The translations under genes and the position numbers were made by a program. The notes beneath the pieces were generated by a model, which worked only from the letters and a program-made list of their open reading frames with translations, did not search any database and was not told where the DNA came from. Of a DNA stretch of 64,000 bases, positions 27,250 to 36,940 are shown piece by piece (positions within the stretch are counted from its first letter, which is position 1; every line of letters starts with the position of its first letter). The stretch comes from Parapedobacter sp. SGR-10 (lineage in GTDB: Bacteria; Bacteroidota; Bacteroidia; Sphingobacteriales; Sphingobacteriaceae), in assembly GCF_011030405.1 (NCBI RefSeq), contig NZ_JAAJTJ010000006.1, forward strand, positions 116,323 through 180,322. The letters are read 5' to 3'.

Positions 27250-27943
27250 AGATGTCTACGGAGAAGCATTATATGATTATTATCAACATGAAAAATTAGC
27301 TGCTCCATTGCTGCTCCATAACTCGTATGGCGAGGCTGAAGAAATGCCCATAGAGGTTTTCTTTAAAGAAGAGGAAGATTTTCCAGAGCTGGAGTTTATT
27401 GCACTTTCACTTTGTGATGGAAAGATCTTGGATGTAGGAGCAGGAGCAGGAGCTCATGCTTTGTACTTGCAACAAAAAGATTTTGACGTTACCGCTCTTG
27501 ATCTATCGGCAACAAGTTGCCATATCTTACAGCAACGAGGTATACAGAAAGTTTTACAAGGCGATATTTTTGAATTAAAAGATCAAAAGTACGACACGCT
27601 TCTGTTTTTGATGAATGGCATCGGTTTGGCCGGGACAGTGGAGAGATTCAAGAAACTACTTGCACATTGCAAGACTTTACTGACAGACAAAGGGCAACTG
27701 CTCTTTGACAGTTCGGATATTTCGTATCTGTACGAGGATTTCGGCATACCTAAGCCTTCTCACTATCTTGGTGAGATCAGCTATCAATACGAGTATAACG
27801 GGCAACGGGGCACCCCTTTTCGCTGGCTCTATCTTGATCAAGGGACACTCATTAAGATTGCACACGAGGAAGGTTGGGTCGTACAGATCTTGTTCGAGGA
27901 TGAAAGCGATCAGTATCTTGTGCGTATGGAACCGAAGAAATAG
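27236..27943 (+). CDS. Class I SAM-dependent methyltransferase
   Basis: Rossmann-fold methyltransferase (235 aa). SAM motif I is ILDVGAGAGAHALYL (about 64-78), with acidic motif II VTALDLSATS and motif III QGDIFEL; the second half has LLTDKGQLLFDSSD. Substrate is unknown. The 14-bp overlap with pncB implies coupled translation. No functional link to NAD metabolism is evident from sequence. Confidence 0.88.
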   Translation: MNTHRDVYGEALYDYYQHEKLAAPLLLHNSYGEAEEMPIEVFFKEEEDFPELEFIALSLCDGKILDVGAGAGAHALYLQQKDFDVTALDLSATSCHILQQRGIQKVLQGDIFELKDQKYDTLLFLMNGIGLAGTVERFKKLLAHCKTLLTDKGQLLFDSSDISYLYEDFGIPKPSHYLGEISYQYEYNGQRGTPFRWLYLDQGTLIKIAHEEGWVVQILFEDESDQYLVRMEPKK

Positions 27944-27956
27944 AATAAGGACAGGA

Positions 27957-27997
27957 GAGCAAAGAACAAAGATATTTTGTGTCCTTGTTCTTTGTTC
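27957..27997. terminator. Terminator-like hairpin between convergent genes
   Basis: GAGCAAAGAACAAAG (27957-27971) pairs with CTTGTTCTTTGTTC (27984-27997) with about two mismatches across a 12-nt loop. There is no clear T-tract. It separates the methyltransferase from the convergent slyD-like gene and may serve both. Confidence 0.55.
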
Positions 27998-28011
27998 CTT
28001 TCATCCTTCAT

Positions 28012-28515
28012 CTACTCATGTCCTTCTGTACCGTCAGCACCGTGTGCATGACCATGTGACAGCTCTTCAGCAGTAGCGGGACGTACAGCTAAGATCTCGA
28101 TATCAAAGTTCAACATCTTGCCAGCCATAGGATGATTTAGATCTGCTACAACCGCTTCAGGAGTGACTTCGATGACTACTGCACGAAATTGGTTACCTTG
28201 GTTGTCCTGCAAAGGAAGTACTTCGCCAACAGGAGGCAAACCCATTTCGGCAAACATATCTGCCGGCAATTGTGCGATCGCTCTATCGTCTCTCTCACCA
28301 TAAGCGTCTGCTGCTTCCAGCTGGAAAGAGGTTTTGTCTCCGACAAGAAGTCCGCCAATGTTTTCTTCAAACTTCGGAAGCATCATCCCCGCACCGTATA
28401 AAAAAGTAAGTGGATTGTCAGTTGTTGTCTGTTCTACAAACGTTTTTTCACCATTTGCCTCAACAGTATGAAGCGTGTAATTCAACGTGACGACGTTGTT
28501 GTTTTCTATTGCCAT
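28012..28515 (-). CDS. slyD: FKBP-type peptidyl-prolyl isomerase, SlyD-like
   Basis: Cytoplasmic cis-trans prolyl isomerase and chaperone (167 aa). The FKBP core is split by the IF (insert-in-flap) domain: LTFLYGAGMMLPKFEENIGG, AYGERDDRAI, and LNHPMAGKMLNFDIEILAV close the fold. The short C-terminal tail SHGHAHGADGTEGHE carries five His residues, a weaker version of the metal-binding tail of SlyD. It is transcribed with or near the YyaL-like gene (32 bp). Confidence 0.88.
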   Translation of the reverse strand: MAIENNNVVTLNYTLHTVEANGEKTFVEQTTTDNPLTFLYGAGMMLPKFEENIGGLLVGDKTSFQLEAADAYGERDDRAIAQLPADMFAEMGLPPVGEVLPLQDNQGNQFRAVVIEVTPEAVVADLNHPMAGKMLNFDIEILAVRPATAEELSHGHAHGADGTEGHE

Positions 28516-28547
28516 TTTGAGTTGTTTATGCGGGAGTGTTCCCTATA

Positions 28548-30551
28548 TTATGATTTAATTAATTCAATGAGCTGTGCAATCGACTCTTGCGGAAGACTAC
28601 AGGTTCTGTGACGACAAAGGTAGGCTTTTGATTCCAAACCTTCTTTATCCATTAACAAAGGAAGTGAACTTTTTGTTCCGCCCAATGTGATTTTGTTGGG
28701 GATATATTGGGTCAAATCCAATTCTCTGCGCCATTCTTGGGCGTCATTTCCCATTAAGGCGATTTCATTCGTACCATAGTGATATTCCAATAACTGTATA
28801 CCCCAGTTAGAATAGGCAGAACCATAGCTTTTGATATATGGAAAGACATTGGCAAAGACCTGATCGGCAATAGTAGTGTATTGGTCCTGATCAAACAGTA
28901 TCCCTAACTTATATAACTGACGAACAATGGTCGAAGAAGACGCAGGAATAACGTTGTCCATGATCTCACTTTTGCGCGCAATAAGTTCTTCTGCGTCAGT
29001 CGCGGTGTAGTAAAATGTTTTTGCTTCGGCATCATAAAATGAAGCTATTGCTTTGTCGGTTAACCCCTTGGCCTCCAAAAGCCAATTTTCATCAAACGTC
29101 GCTTCGTACAAAGCAACAAATGCTTCTATCGTAAACGCATAGTCATCCAAAAAAGCGAATATCTGCCGGTTTTGGTCGGCAGGTTGATGCAGGAGCCTGT
29201 TTTCATGACAACAGTCTGTTTGTATGAATCGAGCTATACCTAAGGCCAGCTCAAGGTATTCCGAATGATCAAATACACGGTAGGCATCCACCAATCCTTT
29301 CAGCAACAAGGCATTCCACGTGGTCAGCTGCTTGTTGTCCCTCGCAGGACGAACTCTTTTGGATCTATAGGTCAATAGTTTGGTCTTGATTTCTTTGAGA
29401 TATTGTTCCCATTCCTCTTCTGTAAACCCTGCTTCCCGGATGAGATGATGATTGTCGGGATTTACAAATGGAATATTGATCTGCTCTTCTGCCCAATTTC
29501 CACTTTGGGTCAGGTTGAAATATTGCCTGGCCAGATCGGCATCTGTCCCCAACACATCCAACTCTTCGTATTCGAACGTATAAAACTTGCCTTCTATCCC
29601 TTCACTGTCGGCATCCAATGCGGCGTAGAAACCACCATTCCTGGCCAACATTTCCCGCTGTGCCCAAGCAATGGTCTCTTGGACAACCTGTTTGTACAAG
29701 GAGTTAGGTCGTTGTTGATAGGCTTCGCTATAAAGGCTGATGAGTTGTGCATTGTCGTACAGCATCTTCTCAAAATGTGGAACGTGCCACTTTCCATCGA
29801 CCGAATAACGGGCAAAACCTCCCCCGATATGATCGTAAATTCCCCCATTGGCAATCTTTTCCAATGTAAAATGCACATGATCCAGAACGTCCCGATCTTT
29901 GGCCAGTACTGCGTAGCGTAAAAAAAATAGCCAATTGTTGGGCAACGGGAATTTAGGCACACGTTTATATCCGCCTTCCTTTGGATCGAATTGTTCTCTC
30001 CAAGGATGTACGACGTCCTGTATGTCACGCAAGGTGTATTGTTCGGGAATCTCCGCTATCGGTAAACGTTCGGCTTGATGGATACCGGTCGTCAGTCTTT
30101 CGGCATAGTCAATGGCTGTTTCGGGTGTTTCTTCCCACATTTGGGCGATTTGCAATAAGACGTTTTGCCAGTCCTGCGGTCTGAAATAAGTTCCCCCATA
30201 TATCGGCCTACCATCAGGCAGACAAATCACATTCAATGGCCAACCGCCCGAATTGGTCATCAACTGTACGGCAATCATGTAGATCTGATCAATGTCGGGA
30301 CGCTCTTCGCGATCTACCTTGATCGATACATACAGTTTGTTCATCGTCTGTGCGATAGCTTCGTTTTCAAAACTTTCGCGTTCCATGACATGACACCAGT
30401 GGCAAGCCGAGTAACCTATGCTGACGACAACAAGTTTATTCTCTTTCCTGGCCAGTGTAAGGGCTTCCTCTCCCCAAGGCATCCAGTTCACCGGATTGTG
30501 TGCATGCTGAAGGAGATAGGGGGAAGTTTCGTTTTGTAGTTTGTTTGCCAT
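28548..30551 (-). CDS. YyaL/SSP411-type thioredoxin-domain protein (DUF255)
   Basis: A 667-aa protein. The N-terminal DUF255/thioredoxin-like domain (about 1-165) has the conserved [12 protein letters not shown] and the CxxC-type [14 protein letters not shown]. The C-terminal part is an (alpha/alpha)6-barrel similar to glycoside-processing epimerases ([28 protein letters not shown]). Exact biochemical role is unknown. ATG at 30551 is used; an upstream TTG (30558) is part of the -7 promoter element TACCTTTG, and [20 protein letters not shown] matches the family start. Confidence 0.9.
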   Translation of the reverse strand: MANKLQNETSPYLLQHAHNPVNWMPWGEEALTLARKENKLVVVSIGYSACHWCHVMERESFENEAIAQTMNKLYVSIKVDREERPDIDQIYMIAVQLMTNSGGWPLNVICLPDGRPIYGGTYFRPQDWQNVLLQIAQMWEETPETAIDYAERLTTGIHQAERLPIAEIPEQYTLRDIQDVVHPWREQFDPKEGGYKRVPKFPLPNNWLFFLRYAVLAKDRDVLDHVHFTLEKIANGGIYDHIGGGFARYSVDGKWHVPHFEKMLYDNAQLISLYSEAYQQRPNSLYKQVVQETIAWAQREMLARNGGFYAALDADSEGIEGKFYTFEYEELDVLGTDADLARQYFNLTQSGNWAEEQINIPFVNPDNHHLIREAGFTEEEWEQYLKEIKTKLLTYRSKRVRPARDNKQLTTWNALLLKGLVDAYRVFDHSEYLELALGIARFIQTDCCHENRLLHQPADQNRQIFAFLDDYAFTIEAFVALYEATFDENWLLEAKGLTDKAIASFYDAEAKTFYYTATDAEELIARKSEIMDNVIPASSSTIVRQLYKLGILFDQDQYTTIADQVFANVFPYIKSYGSAYSNWGIQLLEYHYGTNEIALMGNDAQEWRRELDLTQYIPNKITLGGTKSSLPLLMDKEGLESKAYLCRHRTCSLPQESIAQLIELIKS

Positions 30552-30557
30552 GTAAGA

Positions 30558-30565
30558 CAAAGGTA
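30558..30565 (-). promoter_or_regulatory. -7 promoter element directly before the YyaL-like start codon
   Basis: On the minus strand the sequence is TACCTTTG, 6 bp before the ATG at 30551. The -33 element is not obvious. The spacing would give an almost leaderless transcript. Confidence 0.5.
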
Positions 30566-31238
30566 GGAAATAAATGGTAGAGACGTAAGATCGGGTCCGC
30601 GATAGTTGAGGTAGAGGTATATTAATTTTTTATGATCATGATAAACGGAGGAATAAATTAATCAATTTTTCTTTGTGCTCAAGCCACACAGGCTCCTACT
30701 TTTTTTCCGCAAAAAAGTAGGCAAAAAACTCGCCGCTTTGGACATTTGACACAATGGTAGTGCTTCCACCTGCTATTGTCAAATCTCCGGAGGCGGCATT
30801 TTTAGGGAATGTAAGGATAGTGCTTGCAATAGAAAACCATAGTTCTTTGGGGAAGTGCTTTCTATCCAAATAGTTTGCAGATGCCGTATTGATGTACAGG
30901 TAAAGGAATCCTTTGTGGATAGCGAACCGCCCATTCCATCAGCAGCGGCAAAAATAGCCCTGCAACGGGGGGGACTGTGAGGTGGGATGCCCCTGGCTCC
31001 GTTCAGTTTTGTCGATGGGACCGTGTGCAATGGCCTTGGGGAGACAAAACCAAGGGCAGTAGTTGCAGGGCTATTGCGTATAGGGTTTGTGTGACAAGCT
31101 GCCTTGGAATGGGCAAGCACCTTGGTCCTTGGGTGCTTCCAAGGACTAGGCCTCCGCGGCCATTGAGCGGTATGAAAGTGATAAAGAAAACCTCCGTTTA
31201 ATTTTATCAATAACATTAAGATACTGTTATCCTTTTAT
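30566..31238. other. Non-coding stretch rich in nested hairpins
   Basis: A 670-bp gap with no convincing gene. It contains CCTACTTTTTT/AAAAAAGTAGG (30695-30721), ATTTGACA/TGTCAAAT around 30745-30775, and a large nested structure from AATAGCCCTGCAAC (30953-30966) to GTTGCAGGGCTATT (31062-31075). Inside that, TGCCCCTGG/CCAAGGGCA and GTTTTGTC/GACAAAAC also pair in order. A further CCTTGG...AAGCACC / GGTGCTTCCAAGG hairpin lies at about 31102-31146. The region is more GC-rich than the flanks. It could be a structured RNA or a dispersed intergenic repeat. Confidence 0.5.
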
Positions 31239-31733
31239 CTACTCAGTAATAACTGTTTTTAAAGTTGCCGTACCTCCGGACAGGTCCTTGAAATCAAGGC
31301 CCTCCTCTAATTCGAGGATAGCAACATGGGATGTTTTGAGATCAACGTATACATTGGTCAGGTAAGTAGTCAATTCGGATATGCCGGGATTGTGCCCAAA
31401 TACCAACAGGGTGTCCACGTCCATGGATGTTTTGTTGATCGCATGTAGGATATCCAGATGATAGGCTTCGTATATGCTTTTGTCCTGTAGGATCTGATCC
31501 ATCGGATAGCCGATGATTTCGCTGAATAAATAAGCTGTCTGGATAGCCCGGTTGGCAGAAGAGGAAAGTATTTGGGTCGAGGGTGTTGGATGAAGCTGTT
31601 GTGCCAATGTACTGGCGATTTGTACTGCCCTTTCTTTTCCTTTTTCAGTGAGGTTGCGGTCATAATCCCGCTTGCCAAAAGTGTATTCCTCAGCTTTGGC
31701 ATGACGGATCAGATAGAGGGTTTTCGTTTTCAT
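31239..31733 (-). CDS. sixA: SixA-type phosphohistidine phosphatase
   Basis: Histidine phosphatase superfamily (164 aa), the small SixA type that removes phosphate from phosphohistidine in phosphorelay proteins. Catalytic RHA is at 10-12 (LIRHAKA), SSSANRAIQTA supplies the second Arg and VFGHNPGIS the second His. No partner kinase is nearby. It is downstream of a glycosyltransferase on the same strand, with 240 bp between them. Confidence 0.9.
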   Translation of the reverse strand: MKTKTLYLIRHAKAEEYTFGKRDYDRNLTEKGKERAVQIASTLAQQLHPTPSTQILSSSANRAIQTAYLFSEIIGYPMDQILQDKSIYEAYHLDILHAINKTSMDVDTLLVFGHNPGISELTTYLTNVYVDLKTSHVAILELEEGLDFKDLSGGTATLKTVITE

Positions 31734-31807
31734 CTTTTAAAGGTAACGAACTTCTTTGTTTTTCTTCCGGTATCCTATCTGATTTTTGTTTAGTACATGA
31801 CTCTTTT

Positions 31808-31843
31808 GGCTCGCGCATATCTACCGGTAGGTACTCGCGAGCC
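31808..31843. repeat. 36-bp palindrome
   Basis: GGCTCGCG (31808-31815) and CGCGAGCC (31836-31843) flank a perfect inner palindrome CTACCGGTAG (31821-31830). It lies between the minus-strand glycosyltransferase and sixA, and could be a terminator without T-tract or a small REP-like element. Confidence 0.6.
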
Positions 31844-31973
31844 TTATTGAGGGCTCTGTTAGGAAAGAAACCTTTTACAAACTTTAAATATGAGGAAGAA
31901 GGGGCAGTATTGGGAAGAATGGTTTGTTTTTCTTCGGGAGGCGAATATGGAATAGATAAGGGGGCTCTCTCCC

Positions 31974-32984
31974 TCATTTTTTAAACAACTTTTTAAATTT
32001 ACGCTTAACCGATTTTCTCATTTTTTTGAATTTCCACTTAAATATGCGGACATTTTTCCAAAAGTTGGCATCACTTGGTATGTGGTTGACCGTTGCCAAC
32101 AGTTCTTTTGCAGTTTGTTCCACATTCAATTTCTCCATTGTAATTTCACGTAGCTTTTTACCATCACCCGGATTGTATTTTTCAAGTTCGCGCACAAGGT
32201 CATTTTCGTCGAACTCCAGATTACGGTAGCGCCCTGAACAATTGAACCGAACAAACTTATCAAACAATTCGGGTTCCAAATAACCATCAGCTTTATTGTT
32301 GTTATAGTCACGACTATCAAAGACGATACAAGGTCTTCCACAGGCCATGGCATCATAAACTGACCGTCCAATGCCAACTACCAAATCGGCTCTGTTGATC
32401 TCATGCTCAATGTCGAATGTAGGATTCTTAAACTTGTTGAAATGGATAAACTTCACCCCTTTTTTACTACAGGCTTTAGCCAATAGTTCATTCGCTTCTT
32501 CGCTTTGGCATAGTGAAAGAACCACTTTCAGTTCTTCATTAACCTCGTTTATAGGATATTTTTGATGAATATCAAGTCCGTTTAATACCAACTCATTGGG
32601 ATAGCCTTTTTTGGTAAGACTTTCACAAACCTCTTCGGTAATCCCTACGTGGTAGTCCGCATAAATGGATGGTTGTTCGAGTTCCAAAATAGCCCCGTGG
32701 CAGATTTGTACCACCGGACCTCGATCGTGGATAGCCTCTACGGTTAAGTTGTGGGTAGCCAAGATCAAATCATATTGATCTCTTGACATGAACTGGACAC
32801 CAAGTTCACTTTTCACACGCTCTGCAAGCTGACCTTGGTGCACCGCAAAAAACTCTACTTCAACATTTTCCTGCTTGCGCAACTCATTCAGTAGGTCATA
32901 TGTATAAAGCTCTGCTCCTCCTATGTGATCTAATCGATAAATACCTACCAATACCCTCGTGGGGGTTTCTGTCAATTTATTCAT
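31974..32984 (-). CDS. GT-B fold glycosyltransferase
   Basis: A 336-aa glycosyltransferase of GT4-like architecture: YRLDHIGGAELYTYDLL (glycine-rich N-terminal loop), then HGAILELEQPSIYADYHVGIT, and the donor site region with VVGIGRSVYDAMACGRPCIVFD. The C-terminal 30 residues are Lys/Arg-rich (RIFKWKFKKMRKSVKRKFKK), probably a membrane-surface anchor. It stands at the edge of the surface-glycan cluster, oriented away from it. Sugar specificity is not deducible. Confidence 0.85.
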   Translation of the reverse strand: MNKLTETPTRVLVGIYRLDHIGGAELYTYDLLNELRKQENVEVEFFAVHQGQLAERVKSELGVQFMSRDQYDLILATHNLTVEAIHDRGPVVQICHGAILELEQPSIYADYHVGITEEVCESLTKKGYPNELVLNGLDIHQKYPINEVNEELKVVLSLCQSEEANELLAKACSKKGVKFIHFNKFKNPTFDIEHEINRADLVVGIGRSVYDAMACGRPCIVFDSRDYNNNKADGYLEPELFDKFVRFNCSGRYRNLEFDENDLVRELEKYNPGDGKKLREITMEKLNVEQTAKELLATVNHIPSDANFWKNVRIFKWKFKKMRKSVKRKFKKLFKK

Positions 32985-33498
32985 ATGTTACGGCAAATCA
33001 TTTATGGCAATTATATATAATTCTAACCAAAACATTCCGTCATGTTGAGCGAAGCACAGCGGAGCCGAAACATCTCATCTAAGAAGGCGTTAACTATGAT
33101 GAGATTTGCTTCGCAGCTGCCTTCGGCGGTCTTCCGCTCCACTTCGTTACGGTCATAATGACGATGTTGTTTTTGTTGGTCATTAAAGTATATAATTACC
33201 TTATTTATAACGTGAAGTCATGGCATAATGCTACAAGGATTCTTCACTTTCGCTCCGTCATCTTGTCTTTAATATTTATCCATAATGCACAACGGGTTGC
33301 GAATATATAAAAATAATGTTAATTCTTTATTTGACGCCGTTTGATTTACCCTCCTCCATACTAAAAACAGTTCGATACCGTTAAAAACATAGTTTCCCAA
33401 CTAGGGTACCTTTTTCCTGTGTCTCTTGTCGCTTCGCTATATATACTCGAATCCATCCACCAATCCCGGTGACAATTTGAAATGCACCCAAATTATAT
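32985..33498. other. AT-rich intergenic region with palindromic repeat
   Basis: This divergent gap contains repeat copy C (33038-33163) and otherwise AT-rich sequence with no plausible ORF. The last part before 33499 carries the promoter of the plus-strand glycosyltransferase. Confidence 0.6.
33038..33163. repeat. Palindromic intergenic repeat, copy C
   Basis: Begins CGTCATGTTGAGCGAAG and ends CATAATGACG, with inner arms CATCTCATC and GATGAGATT. It belongs to the same general type as copies D and E (TGTCATGYTGAG... ...CATGACA). Confidence 0.7.
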
Positions 33499-33527
33499 TT
33501 TGATTGAAAAGATAAATGGTATCTTTG
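33499..33527 (+). promoter_or_regulatory. Promoter of the plus-strand glycosyltransferase run
   Basis: TTTG (33499-33502), 17-bp spacer, TATCTTTG (33520-33527): a close match to the Bacteroidota sigma-A promoter, 25 bp before the ATG at 33553. Confidence 0.7.
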
Positions 33528-33552
33528 CTCGTGGCAAAATTATACTTGAAAA

Positions 33553-34395
33553 ATGAACGTGAAATTTTCCGTTATTACCATCAACTACAATAATGCACAA
33601 GGATTAGTGAACACAATAAAAAGTGTTATTGAACAAGACTACAAGAACTTTGAATACATTATTATTGATGGTGGCAGTACAGATGGGAGCACTGAAATTA
33701 TTACACAATATCAAAACCATATCGATTATTCCGTTTCAGAAAAAGACAATGGAATATATCATGCGATTAACAAAGGTATAAAAGCTGCCAGTGGAGATTA
33801 TGTCATTTTTATGAATAGTGGGGATCGGTTTTACGATACACATACATTGACAGCCTATGTCGACAATATCACATCAAGCGAATACGGAGTATATTATGGC
33901 AATTCTATTGGCCTTTTTCAATCCAACAATCAAGTTCAACTTAAACAACCGGAAGATTTAAATTTGTCCTTTTGGTTCTTTAATTCATTGAGTCATCAAG
34001 CAACTGCCATAAACAGAAAACTGTTCGATGTATACGGATTATATGATGAAAACATGGAAATTACTTCCGATTGGCAGTATTTCGTAGAGCTATTTTTACT
34101 GAGAAATGTTAAGTTTAAATATATAGATCGGGACATGGCATACTATGATATGCATGGCATATCTTCGGATCCTGCTATGGCTGCAAAGAATTTAAACGAA
34201 AGAGAGATCTTCATTAAAGAGAGATTACCTCAATTTTGGGAAGAATATACGATCTTGAAAGAATTAAGAAGCCCCACACACAAAAGACAAACACATTTCG
34301 AATACATCCAGACTTTTCCATTTGCTTATCGCATTTTAAAAAGTTTTATGGATCTCATTTTGTTGTTTCTCCCAAGCAATAAGGAAAAGAAATAG
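33553..34395 (+). CDS. Family 2 glycosyltransferase
   Basis: Cytoplasmic, GT-A fold (280 aa). The N-terminal FSVITINYNNAQGLVNTIKS and IIIDGGSTDGS bind the nucleotide sugar; MNSGDRFYD stands in for the DxD metal site; EITSDWQYFVELFL supplies the acceptor-side acid. It starts a plus-strand run of four glycan genes that is more AT-rich than the neighbouring DNA. It probably adds a sugar to a surface polysaccharide or LPS unit. Confidence 0.9.
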   Translation: MNVKFSVITINYNNAQGLVNTIKSVIEQDYKNFEYIIIDGGSTDGSTEIITQYQNHIDYSVSEKDNGIYHAINKGIKAASGDYVIFMNSGDRFYDTHTLTAYVDNITSSEYGVYYGNSIGLFQSNNQVQLKQPEDLNLSFWFFNSLSHQATAINRKLFDVYGLYDENMEITSDWQYFVELFLLRNVKFKYIDRDMAYYDMHGISSDPAMAAKNLNEREIFIKERLPQFWEEYTILKELRSPTHKRQTHFEYIQTFPFAYRILKSFMDLILLFLPSNKEKK

Positions 34396-34436
34396 GTTAG
34401 CTAAAATTGGACAGATAAATAGAACTTTAAAGACGC

Positions 34437-35687
34437 ATGAATAAGGAAGTAGCAATCATAGTTCAACGATATGGTTTGGAAGTAAACGGTGGTGCAGAAT
34501 ACCATGCTCGGCTATTGGCAGAACAGCTTTCACAACAATATAAAGTACAAGTACTGACGACCACAGCTTTAGATTATGGTTCCTGGGCTAATCACTATTC
34601 TGCGGGTGTAGAAGTAATTAATGGAATACATGTCCATCGATTTCCAACACTTCGCACACCTCCGAGAAGAACCCGCGTAGCGCGTAGAGCTATAAGTAAA
34701 AAGAGAAAATATTTTAAAATCTTAAAAAGACTAGGTGTATTTGATTTTTTAGATAAAAAATTCAACATTACACGGGTTAGACCTCAGGAAGTAGAGAATT
34801 GGATTATTGGACAGGGGCCCTATTGCCCTGAGTTGATTAGATACATAAAAGAGCATAAGGAACAGTTTGATGCTTTTATTTTCTTTACCTATTTGTATTA
34901 TCCTACTTTTAAAGGGATGCCACTAGTGAAAGACAAAGCCATCTTTATTCCTACTGCCCATGATGAACCACTTCTTTACACACTGCCGTACACAAATATA
35001 TTCTCCGTACCAAAATTTATCATGTACAATACGGAGTCCGAGAAGAAGCTGATAGAAAGTCATTTTAAAAACCCTACTAAACAAAGTGATATAGCTGGGG
35101 TAGGCATAGAAAAATATAGAGGAGAAGAAGGTGTACTTCCCGATACACTTCAGCAAAAAAAATATTTTGTATACATAGGGCGTATCGATGTACATAAAGG
35201 CTGTGATCAGATGCTGGAATATTTTATACAATTCCAAGATAAATATCCTGAATATAAAGAATATAAGCTGGTGCTCGTAGGAAAAAATTATATGGAGAAA
35301 AGCTACGATCACCCTGCTATTATGTATACAGGGTTTATTGATGAAGGACTAAAGTATACGCTTTTGCGAAATGCCAGAGCAATGATTATGCCTTCATTTT
35401 ATGAAAGCCTTTCTTTAGTAACCTTGGAAGCGATGTATGAAGAAATACCTGTTATTGTGAATGAAGAATGTGAGGTACTGTACGCACATATCTTTAAAAG
35501 TCAAACTGGTCTTTCATACAACTCACCAGAGTCTTTTTTCAAATCGCTTGAACACTATATCTTAAAGTCCGAGAGAGATTTAGCGGAAGAAGGAAAAAAG
35601 GCAAAACAATATGTGTCGGATCATTATACTTGGAAAAAAGTTTTGGACAAATTTGAAAATAGTATTGCTTTTGTCTCAAAAACATAA
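34437..35687 (+). CDS. Family 4 glycosyltransferase
   Basis: GT-B enzyme (416 aa): N-terminal VQRYGLEVNGGAEYHARLLAEQL, C-terminal Rossmann domain with FVYIGRIDVHKGCDQMLEYF, VLVGKNY and the GT4 E-x7-E motif in MPSFYESLSLVTLEAMYEEIPVI. A basic insert RTRVARRAISKKRK (about 80-95) could contact membrane or a carrier lipid. It is 41 bp downstream of the family 2 gene. Confidence 0.9.
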   Translation: MNKEVAIIVQRYGLEVNGGAEYHARLLAEQLSQQYKVQVLTTTALDYGSWANHYSAGVEVINGIHVHRFPTLRTPPRRTRVARRAISKKRKYFKILKRLGVFDFLDKKFNITRVRPQEVENWIIGQGPYCPELIRYIKEHKEQFDAFIFFTYLYYPTFKGMPLVKDKAIFIPTAHDEPLLYTLPYTNIFSVPKFIMYNTESEKKLIESHFKNPTKQSDIAGVGIEKYRGEEGVLPDTLQQKKYFVYIGRIDVHKGCDQMLEYFIQFQDKYPEYKEYKLVLVGKNYMEKSYDHPAIMYTGFIDEGLKYTLLRNARAMIMPSFYESLSLVTLEAMYEEIPVIVNEECEVLYAHIFKSQTGLSYNSPESFFKSLEHYILKSERDLAEEGKKAKQYVSDHYTWKKVLDKFENSIAFVSKT

Positions 35688-35777
35688 CCTATCGATAAAA
35701 ATACAGATTTGTTCTTGTTTAATGAACATGGCATATCTATGAACGACTATTTTATTCTGTTGTTGAAATAAAAAAAG

Positions 35778-35785
35778 TATTTTTG
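35778..35785 (+). promoter_or_regulatory. -7 promoter element for the third glycosyltransferase
   Basis: TATTTTTG fits TAnnTTTG and lies 18 bp before ATG 35804. The upstream TTG (35783) that would lengthen the reading frame is within this element. The -33 match is weak, so an internal operon promoter is only possible. Confidence 0.4.
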
Positions 35786-35803
35786 GTCAAAAAAACACAT
35801 AGT

Positions 35804-36871
35804 ATGAAAAAAAGCAAGATTATATTTGATGCAGAACGAATGAAATATCCGCACACTGGACTGTATCATTTTTGCTTAAATCTAGGAAATGCTATCGTAG
35901 ACCAATGCCCTAAGGACAAGGAATTATTTTTTTACCTAAACGCTAAGATGCCTAAGATATTCGGTCCTGATAGGCAGTATATAGATCAATATTCATTACA
36001 AAAATTTTTTATGCCGAGATTGCGTAATTTTTCAATCTGGCATTCTACCTTTCAACTCACCTCTTATTTACCACGTCACAAAAGCCTAAAGGTTGTATCG
36101 ACTATACATGACTTGAATTTTTTGAAAGAAGGAAAGTCTCCACAAAAGATCGAAGGATATCTAAAAAAGATACAACACACCCTAGATCGGGCAGATGAAA
36201 TCGTAGCAATCTCAAATTATGTAAAACGTGATCTTGAAGATTACTGTGATCTAAAAGGAAAAGAGGTCAGCGTCATCTATAACGGCAATAATATCGATCC
36301 CAACCTACTACAGAATTTGCTCACAGGTTCCAGTCCTTTGGATCAAGATTATATCTTTACGATAGGTACGGTCAATCGAAAGAAAAATTTTCATGTTCTT
36401 CCCTATTTGTTGGTGGGCAATGACTTGAAGTTGATCATCAGCGGGATAGTGCATGAGCCTGACTATCATAAAAAAATACAGGATATCGCGGCTAAACTAA
36501 ATGTTGCAGATCGTGTGGTATTGACCGGTCCTGTCACCGAAGCAGAAAAGTACAATTATCTGAAGAATTGTGCACTGTTTGTTTTTCCTTCCATCGCGGA
36601 AGGATTCGGTCTCCCTGTGATAGAAGCTATGTCATTTGGCAAGAAAGTTTTACTTTCCAAGCATACATCCCTACCAGAAATTGGGGGTAAAGAAGCATTT
36701 TATATGGAAAGCATGGAGCCGGATGATTTAATGGATTTTGGGAAGAACAAATTAATGGAACTTATTAATTTTCCTTCCAAAGAAAAGGAAATAAAACAAT
36801 GGGCATCTCAATTCACCTGGCAGAACGCAGCTCTTCAGTATTGGGATATATACAATAGACTATTAAAATAA
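35804..36871 (+). CDS. Family 4 (GT1/GT4-like) glycosyltransferase
   Basis: A 355-aa GT-B enzyme. KIIFDAERMKYPHTGLYHFCLNLG replaces the usual N-terminal glycine loop. The donor domain shows FTIGTVNRKKNFHVLPYLL, VVLTGPVTEAEKYNYLKNC and FPSIAEGFGLPVIEAMSFGKKVLLS (E-x7-E). The start at 35804 was preferred over an upstream TTG overlapping a promoter element. Its neighbours make a role in surface polysaccharide or LPS outer core likely. Confidence 0.88.
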   Translation: MKKSKIIFDAERMKYPHTGLYHFCLNLGNAIVDQCPKDKELFFYLNAKMPKIFGPDRQYIDQYSLQKFFMPRLRNFSIWHSTFQLTSYLPRHKSLKVVSTIHDLNFLKEGKSPQKIEGYLKKIQHTLDRADEIVAISNYVKRDLEDYCDLKGKEVSVIYNGNNIDPNLLQNLLTGSSPLDQDYIFTIGTVNRKKNFHVLPYLLVGNDLKLIISGIVHEPDYHKKIQDIAAKLNVADRVVLTGPVTEAEKYNYLKNCALFVFPSIAEGFGLPVIEAMSFGKKVLLSKHTSLPEIGGKEAFYMESMEPDDLMDFGKNKLMELINFPSKEKEIKQWASQFTWQNAALQYWDIYNRLLK

Positions 36872-36940
36872 CAACTAAGCTTAGTTGGGTGAGAAGAAAA
36901 AATAGTTGGCAATTCCATAATAATCCAGGCGAATGAATCT

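Noticed and set aside
30779..31216. 145-aa minus-strand reading frame in the hairpin-rich gap
   Set aside because: Pro/His/Ser-rich composition, no recognisable domain or start signal, and it runs straight through the nested inverted repeats, so structure explains the open frame better.
31690..31977. 95-aa minus-strand frame whose ATG overlaps the glycosyltransferase stop (ATGA)
   Set aside because: The overlap looks like coupling, but the frame crosses a 36-bp palindrome, overlaps the start of sixA by about 44 bp and has no recognisable features. It cannot be fully excluded.
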